Of a stretch of 64,000 bases of DNA, positions 56,044 through 64,000 are shown in pieces. The translations under genes and the position numbers were made by a program. The notes beneath the pieces are model-generated. The model was not told where the DNA came from and did no database searches. It was given only the letters and a program-made list of their open reading frames with translations. The DNA lies in NCBI RefSeq assembly GCF_022829635.1, contig NZ_JAKSYO010000033.1, forward strand, positions 1-64,000. The letters run 5' to 3'. Origin of the DNA: Methylobacterium sp. E-066. GTDB lineage: Bacteria > Pseudomonadota > Alphaproteobacteria > Rhizobiales > Beijerinckiaceae. Numbering within the stretch: position 1 is the stretch's first letter; each line of letters begins with the position of its first letter.

Positions 56044-57150
56044 TCAGATGTCCACGGCCGGCCGCAGCGTCCCGATCTCCGATGGGGCGAAGGCGGCGCT
56101 CTTGATCACCGCGTGGACGGGGCGCCCCGGCGCCAAGCCCAGCTCGCGGACCGCGACCGCCGTGACGCGGGCGGCGATCAGCGCGCCGTTGCAATCGATC
56201 TCCACCGCCACCTCGGCGCCGCCGGGGGTCAGCGCCGCGATGCGGCCGGGCAGGATGTTGCGTGCGCTCAAACCCCGGGGTTGCTCGGTCGCCACCAGCA
56301 CGTCGCGGGCGGGGATCCGCACCCGCAGCCGGGTCCCGAGCGGACGCGCGCCCAGGCCCGGCACCAGCAGCTGACCGGCTTGGCCCATGAGCCGGGTGAG
56401 TCCGGTCTCCGGATCGGCCCCGCCGACGACCATGTCGAGGAGCGCACCCGCCTCCGCCTCATGGACCGGCACGAGGTCGGCCCGCCGCAGGATCGCCTCG
56501 GCGGGACCCGATGCCGCCACGCGCCCCGCCTCCAGCACGATCACCGTGGTGGCGAGCCGCGCCACCTCGGCGACCGCGTGGCTGACATAGACGATCGGCA
56601 CGCCGGCCTCGTCGCGCAGGCGCTCGATATAGGGAAGGATCTCGGCCTTCCGGGCCTCGTCCAGGGCCGCCAGCGGCTCGTCCATCAGCAGCAGGCGCGG
56701 CTTGGCGAGCAGCGCCCGCCCGATCGCCACCCGCTGGCGCTCGCCCCCGGACAGGCCCGCGGGCCTCCGGTCGAGGAGATGGCCGATCCCGAGCATTTCG
56801 GTCACCGCGGCGAATCCGGCCGGGTCGGCGGGCCGGCGCCCGAAGACGCGGCCGTAGCCGAGATTGCTCCGCACGCTGAGATGCGGGAACAGCCGCGCAT
56901 CCTGGAACACCACCCCGACCCGGCGCCGGTGGGGCGGCAGGAAGATCCTCGCCGCACTGTCCACCAGCGTGGCGCCGTCGGCGACGATCCGGCCGCGATC
57001 CGGCCGGGCCAGCCCGGCGATCAGGTCAATCAGCGTCGTCTTGCCGGAGCCCGAGCGCCCGAACAGGGCGGTCAGTCCCGGCCCAGCTTCGAACGCCGCC
57101 TCCAGGCTGAAGGCGCCGCGCCGAAGGTTGAGGTCGACCTCGATGCTCAT
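56044..57150 (-). CDS. modC: Molybdate ABC-transporter ATP-binding protein ModC
   Basis: The 368-aa protein is ModC: an ABC ATPase domain (Walker A LFGRSGSGKTTLIDLIAGL, Q-loop VGVVFQDARLFPHLSVRSNL, signature LSGGERQRVAIGRALLAKPR, Walker B LLLMDEPLAALDE, H-loop VYVSHAVAEVARLA) plus a C-terminal MOP/TOBE-like molybdate-binding region (residues about 290-360, LSARNILPGRIAALTPGGAE). It energises the ModB channel. Start at 57150 (MSIEVDLNLRRG). It belongs with modA and modB, but a glutathione S-transferase gene on the opposite strand lies between modB and modC. Confidence 0.94.
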   Translation of the reverse strand: MSIEVDLNLRRGAFSLEAAFEAGPGLTALFGRSGSGKTTLIDLIAGLARPDRGRIVADGATLVDSAARIFLPPHRRRVGVVFQDARLFPHLSVRSNLGYGRVFGRRPADPAGFAAVTEMLGIGHLLDRRPAGLSGGERQRVAIGRALLAKPRLLLMDEPLAALDEARKAEILPYIERLRDEAGVPIVYVSHAVAEVARLATTVIVLEAGRVAASGPAEAILRRADLVPVHEAEAGALLDMVVGGADPETGLTRLMGQAGQLLVPGLGARPLGTRLRVRIPARDVLVATEQPRGLSARNILPGRIAALTPGGAEVAVEIDCNGALIAARVTAVAVRELGLAPGRPVHAVIKSAAFAPSEIGTLRPAVDI

Positions 57151-57215
57151 GCGATTCGCCCCCGGCGGCACGGGCGGCGGCGATGCGCGTTGGCACCCGC
57201 CACGGAGCGCGCACG

Positions 57216-57872
57216 ATGATCACCGTCCACCATCTCGAGAACAGCCGCTCGCAGCGCGTGCTCTGGCTGCTGGAAGAGCTCGGCCTGCCCTACACGGTGA
57301 AGCGCTACGAACGCGACAAGCGGACCATGCGAGCGCCGCCAGAACTCGTGGCTGTCCACCCGCTGGGCAAGTCGCCGGTCATCACCGAGGACGGGATCGT
57401 GGTGGCCGAGACCGGCGCCATCGTCACCTACCTCACCGACCGGGCCGGGGGCGCCCTGGTGCCCGCGCCGGGAACGCCCGAGCGCGCGCGCTACACCTAT
57501 TGGCTGCACTACACCGAGGGCTCGGCCATGCCGCCGCTGCTGCTCAAGCTGGTCTTTTCGCGCCTCGCGCCGGGGAGCCCCTGGGCGCTGCGGCCCCTGG
57601 TTCGCCGGGTCGCCGAGACGGTACTCAAAAACTTCGTCGATCCGGACCTGCGGCGGCACGCGGCGTTCTGGGAGCAGGAACTCGCCGACCGGCCGTATGT
57701 CTGTGGCGAGACGTTCACCGCCGCCGACATCATGATGAGCTTCCCTCTGGAAGCCTTCGCGGCCCGCGGAACCGGCACCGGGCCGCAGGTCACGGCTTGG
57801 CTCGCGCGCATCCATGCCCGCCCGGCCTACCGAAAGGCCCTGGAGCGGGGCGGCCCCTACGCCTATGCCTGA
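57216..57872 (+). CDS. Glutathione S-transferase
   Basis: The 218-aa protein has a thioredoxin-like N-domain (MITVHHLENSRSQRVLWLLE with catalytic Ser in ENSRSQR, PELVAVHPLGKSPVITEDGI, VAETGAIVTYLTDRAGG) and the helical C-domain (QELADRPYVCGETFTAADIM, ARIHARPAYRKALERGG). It belongs to the bacterial GST branch with a Ser-type active site and may conjugate or isomerise electrophiles using glutathione. Start at 57216 (MITVHHLE); the frame from 57183 adds 11 residues. It is encoded on the strand opposite to the mod genes, which it separates. Confidence 0.92.
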   Translation: MITVHHLENSRSQRVLWLLEELGLPYTVKRYERDKRTMRAPPELVAVHPLGKSPVITEDGIVVAETGAIVTYLTDRAGGALVPAPGTPERARYTYWLHYTEGSAMPPLLLKLVFSRLAPGSPWALRPLVRRVAETVLKNFVDPDLRRHAAFWEQELADRPYVCGETFTAADIMMSFPLEAFAARGTGTGPQVTAWLARIHARPAYRKALERGGPYAYA

Positions 57873-57911
57873 GTGGCGGTCACGCCAGCACGCGGTCGAT
57901 CGGGCCGCCAT

Positions 57912-58604
57912 TCAATCCGCCCTCAGCCGGCGCGCGACGCGGGACGCCAGGAACTCCGAGACCAGCAGGGCCGCCACCGACAGGGCGACCGAGATCAGGG
58001 TCAGGCGCAGGGCCGGCCCTTCCCCGCCCGGGACCTGGGTGAGCGTGTAGATCGCCGAGGGTAGGGTCTGGGTCTCTCCGGGGATGTTCGACACGAAGGT
58101 GATCGTCGCCCCGAACTCGCCCATCGCCTTGGCGAAGGCGAGCACGGCGCCCGCGATGCAGCCCGGCAGGCTCAGCGGCAGCGTGACGGTGAGGAACACG
58201 GCGAGCGGGCCGGCCCCGAGGGTGCCGGCAGCCTGTTCGAGCCGGGGATCGACGGCCTCGATCGACAGCCGCATCGCCCGCACCATCAGGGGGAAGCCCA
58301 TCACCGCGCAGGCCAGGGCCGCCCCGGTCCAGCGGAACGAGAAGACGATGCCGATCTCTGCGAGCGCGCTGCCGAGGACGCCGCGCCGGCCGAGCGCCAA
58401 AAGCAGCAGGTAGCCGGTCACCACCGGCGGCAGGATCAGCGGCAGGTGGACCAGCCCGTCGAGGAGCGCCCGGCCGGGAAACCGGCGCCGCGCCAGAAGC
58501 CACGCCACCGCGAGCCCGGGCAGCAGGCTCGCGAGCGTCGCCACGCTCGCCACCCGCAAGCTCAGGGCGACGGCCGTCCAGGCGTCGGGGGGCAGGCCGA
58601 GCAA
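57912..58604 (-). CDS. modB: Molybdate ABC-transporter permease ModB
   Basis: The 230-aa protein is the ModB inner-membrane permease with about five spans. Signature sequences are LVHLPLILPPVVTGYLLLLA, FSFRWTGAALACAVMGFPLM and the ABC-interaction EAA-type loop LSLPGCIAGAVLAFAKAMGE, followed by FGATITFVSNIPGETQTLPS. It forms a homodimeric channel for molybdate with ModC. It starts 18 bases after the modA stop on the same strand, so the two are cotranscribed. A GST gene on the other strand follows its 3' end. Confidence 0.93.
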   Translation of the reverse strand: MLGLPPDAWTAVALSLRVASVATLASLLPGLAVAWLLARRRFPGRALLDGLVHLPLILPPVVTGYLLLLALGRRGVLGSALAEIGIVFSFRWTGAALACAVMGFPLMVRAMRLSIEAVDPRLEQAAGTLGAGPLAVFLTVTLPLSLPGCIAGAVLAFAKAMGEFGATITFVSNIPGETQTLPSAIYTLTQVPGGEGPALRLTLISVALSVAALLVSEFLASRVARRLRAD

Positions 58605-58622
58605 GGCCGTGGGCGCGGGCGG

Positions 58623-59444
58623 CTACTGGCTGACGCCCGGCTTCTCGACCACCGTGAAGCCCTGACGCTCGAAGAAGCCCCGGGCTGCCGGGCCGCGCAG
58701 ATAGGTCAGCAGGGCGGCGGCATCCGGGTTGGCCGAATCCTTGAGGAGGGCTGCCGGATAGACGATCGGCGGGTGGCTGTCGGACGGGAAGGTCGCGACC
58801 ACGTGGACGCTCGGGTCGGCGGCCGCGTCCGTGGCGTAGACGATGCCCAGGGGCGCTTCGCCGCGGGCGACGAGCAACAGGGCGGCACGGACGTTCTCGG
58901 CCTGAGCGACCTGCCCCTTCACGGAGTCCCAGGCGCCGAGCTTCTCCAGGGCGGCCTTGCCGTATTTCCCGGCCGGGACGGCGTCGATCGTGGCCATGGC
59001 CAGCTTGCCGCCGCCGAGGATCCGGGTGAGCGTCGAGCCGAGATCCGGCGCCAGGGCGACTTGCGGATCGGAACCAGCGTTCTTCGGGCCGGACGCGATC
59101 AGCACCAGGGCGTTACGCAGGAGGTCGACGCGCGAGCCCGGCTTCAGGCTGCCGGCCTTCTCGGCATAGTCCATCCAGGCCTGATCGGCAGAGATGAACA
59201 GGTCGGCCGGTGCCCCGGCCTCGATCTGCTTGGCGAGCGCGTTCGAGCCCGCATAGGAGATCCGGGCAGTCTCGCCGGTCTCCTTCGTCCAACTGGCAGC
59301 CGCGTCGTCCAGCGCATTCTTCAGGCTCGCCGCCGCGAAGACCACCACCGAATCGGCAGCTCGGGTCGGGCCGGCCGCCGACACGAGGGCCAGCACGGCG
59401 AGCAGGGTCCAGATCCGTCGGGTGTGTCGCATCGGCTCGGGCAT
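58623..59444 (-). CDS. modA: Molybdate ABC-transporter substrate-binding protein ModA
   Basis: The 273-aa protein has a Sec signal peptide (RRIWTLLAVLALVSAAGPTR, cleavage near AADS) and the ModA fold (VVVFAAASLKNALDDAAASW, YAGSNALAKQIEAGAPADLF, FISADQAWMDYAEKAG, GKLAMATIDAVPAGKYGKAA, PLGIVYATDAAADPS). These contain the Ser, Ala and Tyr ligands of the oxyanion. It captures molybdate in the periplasm. ATGs at 59444 and 59432 are both possible starts; the second removes only MPEP. It is the first gene of the mod run. No ModE-type Mo-box was recognised upstream. Confidence 0.93.
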   Translation of the reverse strand: MPEPMRHTRRIWTLLAVLALVSAAGPTRAADSVVVFAAASLKNALDDAAASWTKETGETARISYAGSNALAKQIEAGAPADLFISADQAWMDYAEKAGSLKPGSRVDLLRNALVLIASGPKNAGSDPQVALAPDLGSTLTRILGGGKLAMATIDAVPAGKYGKAALEKLGAWDSVKGQVAQAENVRAALLLVARGEAPLGIVYATDAAADPSVHVVATFPSDSHPPIVYPAALLKDSANPDAAALLTYLRGPAARGFFERQGFTVVEKPGVSQ

Positions 59445-59905
59445 CCCGTGGGGCGACCCGTCGGCCGGCCGCCTTCGCGATCGACCTTAAGACGGGCGCC
59501 CCCGCGGACCAAGCGCCGTTCAGGCTGTCGGCCCAGACGGCCTCCTGGGTTCACGTGTGCGGCGTCTCCCGGCGCTCCCGTGGCGCCGCCTCGGCGCGGT
59601 GCAGCTGGCTCAGCAGGACAAGGAGACGACCCGGCAACGGGCCGTCCGGCGCCGGACCGCCGAACAGCCGCTCGCGCGGTGAAGGACGGACGGCGCCATC
59701 GTTGACGACGACGGGTCCGCGCGGTCCGGAACGCCTGGACTTGGTCACGCTGTACGCACCCTGCTCGATCACGCCTCTGGCGAAAGCCGGCAAAAACGCC
59801 GGCTCCTGTCGCCGGTTCCGCAGGCAATCGGTGGATTCTGTGGTTAACGCGCAGACATCCTGCCGCATTCCTGGGCGGTCCCCGCCGCGAATCCGGATTT
59901 CTGGC
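59445..59905. other. Gap upstream of modA without a convincing gene
   Basis: In these 461 bases an open frame on the minus strand (59551-59934, 127 aa, ending RLLVLLSQLHRAEAAPRERR) is the only candidate, but its N-terminus overlaps the 47-aa frame and it lacks family features, so it is not called. The modA promoter must be here; no clear -35/-10 or ModE-type palindrome was found. Confidence 0.3.
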
Positions 59906-60049
59906 TCACCAGGTCCGAATGTCGCGCCGCTCACGCGTCTCGGTATCGGGCGCCGGCGTCATCCCGGTCGCAACCAGGACGGCCCAAAGCGTGACCACGA
60001 GGGTCGTGGTGAGGGTGACGGCGACGCTGACGAGCAGGGATGAGTTCAT
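59906..60049 (-). CDS. Very short membrane protein (47 aa)
   Basis: This minus-strand frame begins MNSSLLVSVAVTLTTTLVVT and continues with one long hydrophobic segment (about residues 4-30), followed by a charged polar tail (PDTETRERRDIRTW). It looks like a genuine single-span protein by hydropathy. The region before the ATG is a G/C run (a C-run on the coding strand), so no good ribosome-binding site is visible, which lowers confidence. Confidence 0.4.
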   Translation of the reverse strand: MNSSLLVSVAVTLTTTLVVTLWAVLVATGMTPAPDTETRERRDIRTW

Positions 60050-60327
60050 GGGGGGGCTGTCATTGATCAAAACGGGCGCGCCGGTTCACGAAGATCGGCG
60101 CGCCAGAGTTGAGGGTCTAGCCTTGGGGAGGCCGAGACTGTTGTAATCAGAGAAATTGTGCTCGGAAACTGATTTAAATCGTTTTCGGCGCGCCGATTGT
60201 TAGATGTGTCGCAGCAGCAACAAATCAGCAATCCTGGTCTCAGGCGCCGCGAGATCGGGGCACCGGATGCGGATTTTTCGCGTCTGCCCCTGTGATGCGG
60301 CGCGCTCCGGGGCTACAGCCCGGCATC

Positions 60328-61248
60328 ATGCTCGAAGGTCTGCCGCCCCACCGCCCGACTCACATCCTGCGCCTGACGACCGACGAGCGGTCGGCCCGGG
60401 CGATGACGGATCTGCTGGGCGAGATGTTCGATCCCACCGAGACCGCCGTCGCGGCGTTCGAGGATGCGGATGGCCACACCTGGCGGCTCGAAGCCTATTT
60501 CGCCGACGCGCCGGACGAGGATTACGTCCGCGACCTGATCCGCCCGGTGATCGGGGACGAAGCGGACGTCGCCGAATTCCGCACCATCGAGCAGCAGGAT
60601 TGGGTCCGCACCTCCCTGGAGGGGCTCAATCCGGTCCGAGCCGGCCGCTTCCTTGTCCACGGCGCGCACGACCGCGACGCGGTGCGCGGCAACGACCTGC
60701 CGATCGAGATCGAGGCCGCCCTCGCCTTCGGCACCGGCCATCACGGCACCACCCTCGGCTGCCTGCGCGCCCTGGTCTCCGAACTGAAGCAGCGGCGGCC
60801 GGCTCATGTCTTGGATGTGGGCACCGGCACCGGGATCCTGGCCTTCGCGGCCGCCAAGGCCCTGCGGCAGCCGGTGGTGGCCGGCGACCTCGACGGTGAG
60901 GCGGTGCGCACCGCCCGGGAGAACGCGCGTCTCAACGGTCTCGGACCCTACCTCAAGCTCTACGAAGGGCCGGGCGTGCGCCACCGGCTCGCGGACAGGC
61001 CGCGGCACTTCGACCTCGTCTTCGCCAACATCCTGGCGCGACCCCTGCGGCGCCTTGCCCCGACCCTGTCCCGGGTGGTCGCCCCCGCGGGGGTACTGGT
61101 CCTGTCCGGGCTGATCGAACGCGACGTGGCGGGGGTGCTCTCGACCTATCGCCACCAGGGTTTCCACCTCGTGCGGCACGGCCTGATCGAGGGCTGGGTC
61201 GCCCTGGTCCTGGCCCGCGGCGGTGCGGCGAAGCGGCCCCGCCGCTGA
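60328..61248 (+). CDS. prmA: Ribosomal protein L11 methyltransferase (PrmA)
   Basis: The 306-aa protein matches PrmA, which trimethylates lysines and the N-terminus of L11 using SAM. An N-terminal substrate-recognition domain (about residues 1-110, THILRLTTDERSARAMTDLL, EQQDWVRTSLEGLNPVRAGR) is followed by the class I methyltransferase domain: FGTGHHGTTLGCLRALVSEL, motif I VLDVGTGTGILAFAAAKAL, acidic motif PVVAGDLDGEAVRTARENAR, and FDLVFANILARPLRRLAPTL, the PrmA NILA signature. The start at 60328 (MLEGLPPHRPTH) is chosen because the PrmA domain begins there. The upstream 278 bases (60050-60327) are gene-free and AT-rich in 60130-60240. Confidence 0.93.
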   Translation: MLEGLPPHRPTHILRLTTDERSARAMTDLLGEMFDPTETAVAAFEDADGHTWRLEAYFADAPDEDYVRDLIRPVIGDEADVAEFRTIEQQDWVRTSLEGLNPVRAGRFLVHGAHDRDAVRGNDLPIEIEAALAFGTGHHGTTLGCLRALVSELKQRRPAHVLDVGTGTGILAFAAAKALRQPVVAGDLDGEAVRTARENARLNGLGPYLKLYEGPGVRHRLADRPRHFDLVFANILARPLRRLAPTLSRVVAPAGVLVLSGLIERDVAGVLSTYRHQGFHLVRHGLIEGWVALVLARGGAAKRPRR

Positions 61249-61278
61249 ACCGGCGCCCGGCCCGCGCATTGCCCGGGC

Positions 61279-61467
61279 ATGAGCCAGCCGCCGCACCACG
61301 ATCCGCTCGCCGATCCCATCACCGAGGGCGCGCAGGCTCGGGCCCGAGGCCGGCCCAAGGATGCCTGTCCCTATCCGGCGGCGTCGCCGGCCCGTATCGC
61401 CTGGCTGGAGGGCTATGACGGCGTCCCAACCGGCCGCGCCCGGGATCTGCCGATCGCGGACGCCTGA
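61279..61467 (+). CDS. Ribosome-modulation-factor-like (Rmf/CrpP family) small basic protein
   Basis: The 62-aa protein resembles ribosome modulation factor: GARARAxGRPKDACPYP-type core (residues about 18-34: AQARARGRPKDACPYP) followed by ARIAWLEGYDGV, matching the Gx(R/K)xxxCPY...R..WLxGW pattern of Rmf and the related CrpP proteins. Rmf dimerises or inactivates 70S ribosomes in stationary phase in E. coli. It lies 30 bases after prmA on the same strand. Length (about 55-65 aa) fits. Function by analogy only. Confidence 0.65.
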   Translation: MSQPPHHDPLADPITEGAQARARGRPKDACPYPAASPARIAWLEGYDGVPTGRARDLPIADA

Positions 61468-61482
61468 TCGGCGGGGCGCGCC

Positions 61483-61743
61483 CTATCGCGCGGTCCGCAA
61501 CTGCCGGAACAAGGCTGAATCCTCCGGCGCCGTCTCGACAGCCGGGCCTTCCGCGTTATCCCTCTGCGCCACCGGAGCGCCCAACGCCGCCATCAGGACG
61601 CGCAAACCGTCGACCCACTCCTCGGCCTCCGCCAGCGAGCCGAAACCGTCGCGCCGAATCACGGTGTCGGGCTCGATCGTGGTGATGGCGTCGAAGAGGC
61701 CGTCGGGTCTGTCGCTGATCCGGTAGAAGACGCGGCGTGGCAT
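61483..61743 (-). CDS. Conserved small hypothetical protein
   Basis: The 86-aa soluble protein has an N-terminal beta-rich segment (MPRRVFYRISDRPDGLFDAI with TTIEPDTVIRRDGFGSLAE), then an alpha-helix (EEWVDGLRVLMAALGAPVAQ) and a charged tail. The first part suggests a ferredoxin-like alpha/beta fold. I do not recognise a named family; the codon usage and start are good. It is convergent with the Rmf-like gene (15 bases apart) and divergent from aminopeptidase P. Confidence 0.65.
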   Translation of the reverse strand: MPRRVFYRISDRPDGLFDAITTIEPDTVIRRDGFGSLAEAEEWVDGLRVLMAALGAPVAQRDNAEGPAVETAPEDSALFRQLRTAR

Positions 61744-61881
61744 GACTGGGAAGATAGGGCAAAGAACGGGCGTGATAAGATTGTCCGCGATGCTAAACCC
61801 TAGGTTATGGCTTCGTCTATGGATCTCACGATGGGTCCGATGCGGTTGCGATCATGGACCGCCGGGCGATAGGCTCTCGGC

Positions 61882-63714
61882 ATGACAGAGCCCAGTCCGC
61901 CCCGCCACCGATTCCAGACCTTCGACGATCCGAGCCATCGCAAGGGCGCTGAGCGGATCGAGGCGCTGCGCGCGGCTTTGCGCGAGGCGGCGCTGGACGG
62001 CTTCGTGGTGCCTCGCGCCGACGAGCACCAATCCGAATACGTCCCCGCGGACGCGGAGCGTTTGGCCTGGCTCACCGGCTTCACCGGATCGGCCGGGACG
62101 GCGGTAATCCTCATGGAGTCCGCAGCCCTGATCGTCGATGGCCGCTACACCCTGCAGGCGCCCGAGCAGGTCGATACCGGTGTGGTCACCGTGGTGCCGC
62201 TGGCCGAATCGACCGCCGAGGCCTGGATCGCCGACAGCCTCAAGCGCGATCAGGTGCTGGGCTACGATCCCTGGCTGCACACCTCGGACGGCGTCGCGCG
62301 CCTAGAGCGGGCCGCGGTGAAGGCCGGCGGTTCGGTGCGGGCGGTGCCGAACCTGGTCGATGCCGTCTGGGCTGGCCGGCCAAAGCCGCCCGCCGGGCCG
62401 GTGGTCATCCATCCCGAGGCGTTCGCGGGCGAGACGGTCGCTGAGAAACTCACCCGCGTGCGCGAAGCCCTGGCCGAGGGCGGCTGCGACGCCCTGGTGA
62501 TTTCGGATCCGCACAACCTCGCCTGGGCGTTCAACCTGCGCGGCGCCGATGTCGGCCATACGCCCCTGGCGCTCGGCTACGCGATCCTGCCTCGCGAGGG
62601 GCGGGCCCGGCTGTTCCTGTCTTCCCCCAAGGTCGATCCGGCTTTGCGCACGGCCCTGGCGCCGGTCGCCGAGATTCTGTCGCGGGCCGACCTCGATGAC
62701 GGGCTCGGCTCCTTCAGCGGCGTGCGCGTCCGGGTCGATGCCGCGACGGGCGCCGTCGCCCTGAAGAAGAAGATCGAGGCCGCGGGCGGGACCGCCGATA
62801 TCGGCAAGGACCCGATCACCGCCATGAAGGCGGTCAAGAACACCGCCGAGATCGAAGGCGCCCGCGCCGCCCATACCCGCGACGGCGCCAGCGTCGTGCG
62901 CTTCCTGGCCTGGCTCGACGGCGCCGCCGCCGCGGGGAGCTTGAGCGAGATCGCCGCCGTGGAGGCTCTGGAGGATGTCCGCGCGGCCGGCGGCGACCTG
63001 CGCGACGTGTCGTTCCCAACGATCTCGGGCTCCGGCCCGAACGGCGCGATCGTGCATTACCGGGTCACCCGCGCCAGCGACCGAGTCGTGCGGCCGGGCG
63101 AGCTGTTCCTGATCGATTCGGGCGCGCAATACCCGGACGGCACCACCGACATCACCCGGACGGTCGCGGTCGGCGAACCGACGGAGGCGATGCGCGACCG
63201 CTTCACCCGGGTACTGAAGGGGCACATCGCCATCGCCCGGGCGGTCTTCCCGAAGGGCACCACCGGCGCCCAGATCGACGCCTTCGCCCGTGCCCCGCTC
63301 TGGCAGGCCGGGCTCGATTTCGACCACGGCACCGGCCACGGCGTCGGCGCCTTCCTGTCGGTGCACGAGGGGCCGCAGCGCATCGCCAAGACCGGGACCG
63401 TGGCGCTGGAGCCCGGCATGATCCTGTCGAACGAGCCGGGCTACTACGCGCCCGGCGCCTACGGCATCCGGATCGAGAACCTCATCCTTGTCGAGCCGCG
63501 CGCGATCCCTGGCGGCGAGCGCCCGATGCTCGGCTTCGAGACCCTGACGCTCGCCCCCTACGACCGGCGGCTGATCCGCCCGGACCTGCTCGCGCCGGAA
63601 GAGCGGACCTGGATCGATGCCTATCACGCCCGGGTGCGTGACACGCTTGCGCCTCTCGTCGACGCGGAAACCCGCGTGTGGCTGGACCGCGCGACGGCGC
63701 CCCTGGCGGGTTGA
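61882..63714 (+). CDS. pepP: Aminopeptidase P-family (Xaa-Pro) metallopeptidase
   Basis: The 610-aa protein is the long aminopeptidase P form: two creatinase-like N-domains (RIEALRAALREAALDGFVVP with GFTGSAGTAVILMESAALIV; LAWAFNLRGADVGHTPLALG) and a C-terminal pita-bread M24 domain. Metal ligands are in FLIDSGAQYPDGTTDITRTV (two Asp), DHGTGHGVGAFLSVHEGPQR (His), ILSNEPGYYAPGAYGIRIEN (Glu) and MLGFETLTLAPYDRRL (Glu). It removes N-terminal residues preceding proline. Start at 61882 (MTEPSPPRH). Length (about 600 aa) equals the typical alphaproteobacterial enzyme. It is followed by the partial gene at the window edge. Confidence 0.95.
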   Translation: MTEPSPPRHRFQTFDDPSHRKGAERIEALRAALREAALDGFVVPRADEHQSEYVPADAERLAWLTGFTGSAGTAVILMESAALIVDGRYTLQAPEQVDTGVVTVVPLAESTAEAWIADSLKRDQVLGYDPWLHTSDGVARLERAAVKAGGSVRAVPNLVDAVWAGRPKPPAGPVVIHPEAFAGETVAEKLTRVREALAEGGCDALVISDPHNLAWAFNLRGADVGHTPLALGYAILPREGRARLFLSSPKVDPALRTALAPVAEILSRADLDDGLGSFSGVRVRVDAATGAVALKKKIEAAGGTADIGKDPITAMKAVKNTAEIEGARAAHTRDGASVVRFLAWLDGAAAAGSLSEIAAVEALEDVRAAGGDLRDVSFPTISGSGPNGAIVHYRVTRASDRVVRPGELFLIDSGAQYPDGTTDITRTVAVGEPTEAMRDRFTRVLKGHIAIARAVFPKGTTGAQIDAFARAPLWQAGLDFDHGTGHGVGAFLSVHEGPQRIAKTGTVALEPGMILSNEPGYYAPGAYGIRIENLILVEPRAIPGGERPMLGFETLTLAPYDRRLIRPDLLAPEERTWIDAYHARVRDTLAPLVDAETRVWLDRATAPLAG

Positions 63715-63857
63715 GGGCGGGGAAGCCGCTCCGAGAATGGCCTTCGCGCCCTTGTGTGACCGAGGCCGGCTCGACAGATTATGTGGACGACTTGGCTGAT
63801 CGGGCGTTCGGTTTCGTCGCGGGCGAGCCCGCCAGGATCGTAGAAGGTCGCCGGATC

Positions 63858-64000
63858 ATGCCCAGACGTTCTCCAGATCTTGCCGAAGTCGCGAAGAAGG
63901 CCGCCAACGCATCCTTCGGCACCGCCGTAGTGCAGGATGTCCGCCTCGGCGACATGGAAGGCTCCGACGGCGAGGACGTTCGGCGCGTCCAGCTGATCGT
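63858..64000 (+). CDS. Partial hypothetical protein at the window end
   Basis: From the ATG at 63858 an open frame runs through the window edge (MPRRSPDLAEVAKKAANASF, then GTAVVQDVRLGDMEGSDGED and VRRVQLIV, 47 codons visible). The same frame is open upstream to GTG 63756, which would add DDLADRAFGFVAGEPARIVE and similar charged sequence. The protein is small, charged and unassigned; the DGEDVRRVQLIV part is likely a beta-strand of a compact domain. The full gene lies beyond the window. Confidence 0.5.
   Translation, partial: MPRRSPDLAEVAKKAANASFGTAVVQDVRLGDMEGSDGEDVRRVQLI

Noticed and set aside
59551..59934. A 127-aa minus-strand open frame upstream of modA
   Set aside because: It overlaps a more plausible short membrane-protein frame and has no family features, hydropathy pattern or ribosome-binding site; left as unsupported.
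60075..60194. Three GGCGCGCC sites within 120 bases upstream of prmA
   Set aside because: Such palindromic octamers are expected by chance in GC-rich DNA, their spacing is irregular, and no gene or regulator suggests a function.

Overview
The window is GC-rich chromosomal DNA from an alphaproteobacterium, most likely Methylobacterium/Methylorubrum or a close Hyphomicrobiales relative. The main evidence is the gene order mdh-sucC-sucD-sucA-sucB-SDR-lpd, an HWE-family sensor kinase, TadE/TadG-like proteins, DUF3597 and DUF482 proteins, and many long spurious antisense ORFs typical of very high GC. This placement is inferred from gene content, not from a database search. No rRNA, CRISPR array, complete insertion sequence or prophage was seen. 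One tRNA gene, tRNA-Tyr(GTA), is present.

Layout. 0-7.5 kb is a surface-polysaccharide region: a C-terminally short export lipoprotein, an LTA-synthase-like sulfatase-fold membrane enzyme, KpsC-like and KpsS-like capsule glycosyltransferases on divergent strands, and a translationally coupled SDR/formyltransferase pair. 7.5-14.2 kb holds a solitary flgC-like gene, an APC permease, a chemoreceptor coupled to a small membrane protein, and a pair of overlapping membrane-protein genes. 14.4-17.2 kb is rpsO-pnp, with a long hairpin just upstream of pnp and a strong terminator after it. 17.4-25.1 kb carries small stress or membrane proteins, a RidA/polyamine-binding-protein pair, a SF2 helicase, a repeat, tRNA-Tyr, ruvC, an AhpD-like enzyme and ynfA. 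25.3-28.9 kb holds a GAF-PAS-HWE kinase, XerC and a degenerate tandem receiver protein.

28.9-39.5 kb is the TCA-cycle block, all on the minus strand and transcribed mdh, sucC, sucD, sucA, sucB, then DUF4160-DUF2442-SDR joined by two ATGA overlaps, then lpd. Intergenic hairpins sit between several of these genes. 39.9-44.4 kb holds a TetR regulator, glyoxalase II next to a SAM-dependent methyltransferase, MarC and a membrane protein. After about 1 kb with no convincing gene comes a two-gene unit at 45.4-46.7 kb: a ParA/TraL-type deviant Walker A ATPase whose stop overlaps the GTG start of a single-span membrane protein. This is the best candidate here for an undescribed system.

47-52.3 kb has a DUF482 acyltransferase-like protein coupled to an M20 amidohydrolase, a DUF1348-TetR operon with a perfect 22-bp palindrome over its predicted promoter, and a hydrolase-AraC pair. 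52.5-56 kb has a lone PAS protein, a large extragenic inverted repeat and TadG/TadE-like genes. 56-59.4 kb is modABC, interrupted by a glutathione S-transferase gene on the opposite strand. The end of the window holds prmA, an Rmf-like small basic protein, a small hypothetical protein, aminopeptidase P and a partial gene running off the edge.

All calls come from reading the sequence and recalling protein families. No similarity search, structure prediction or folding program was run.
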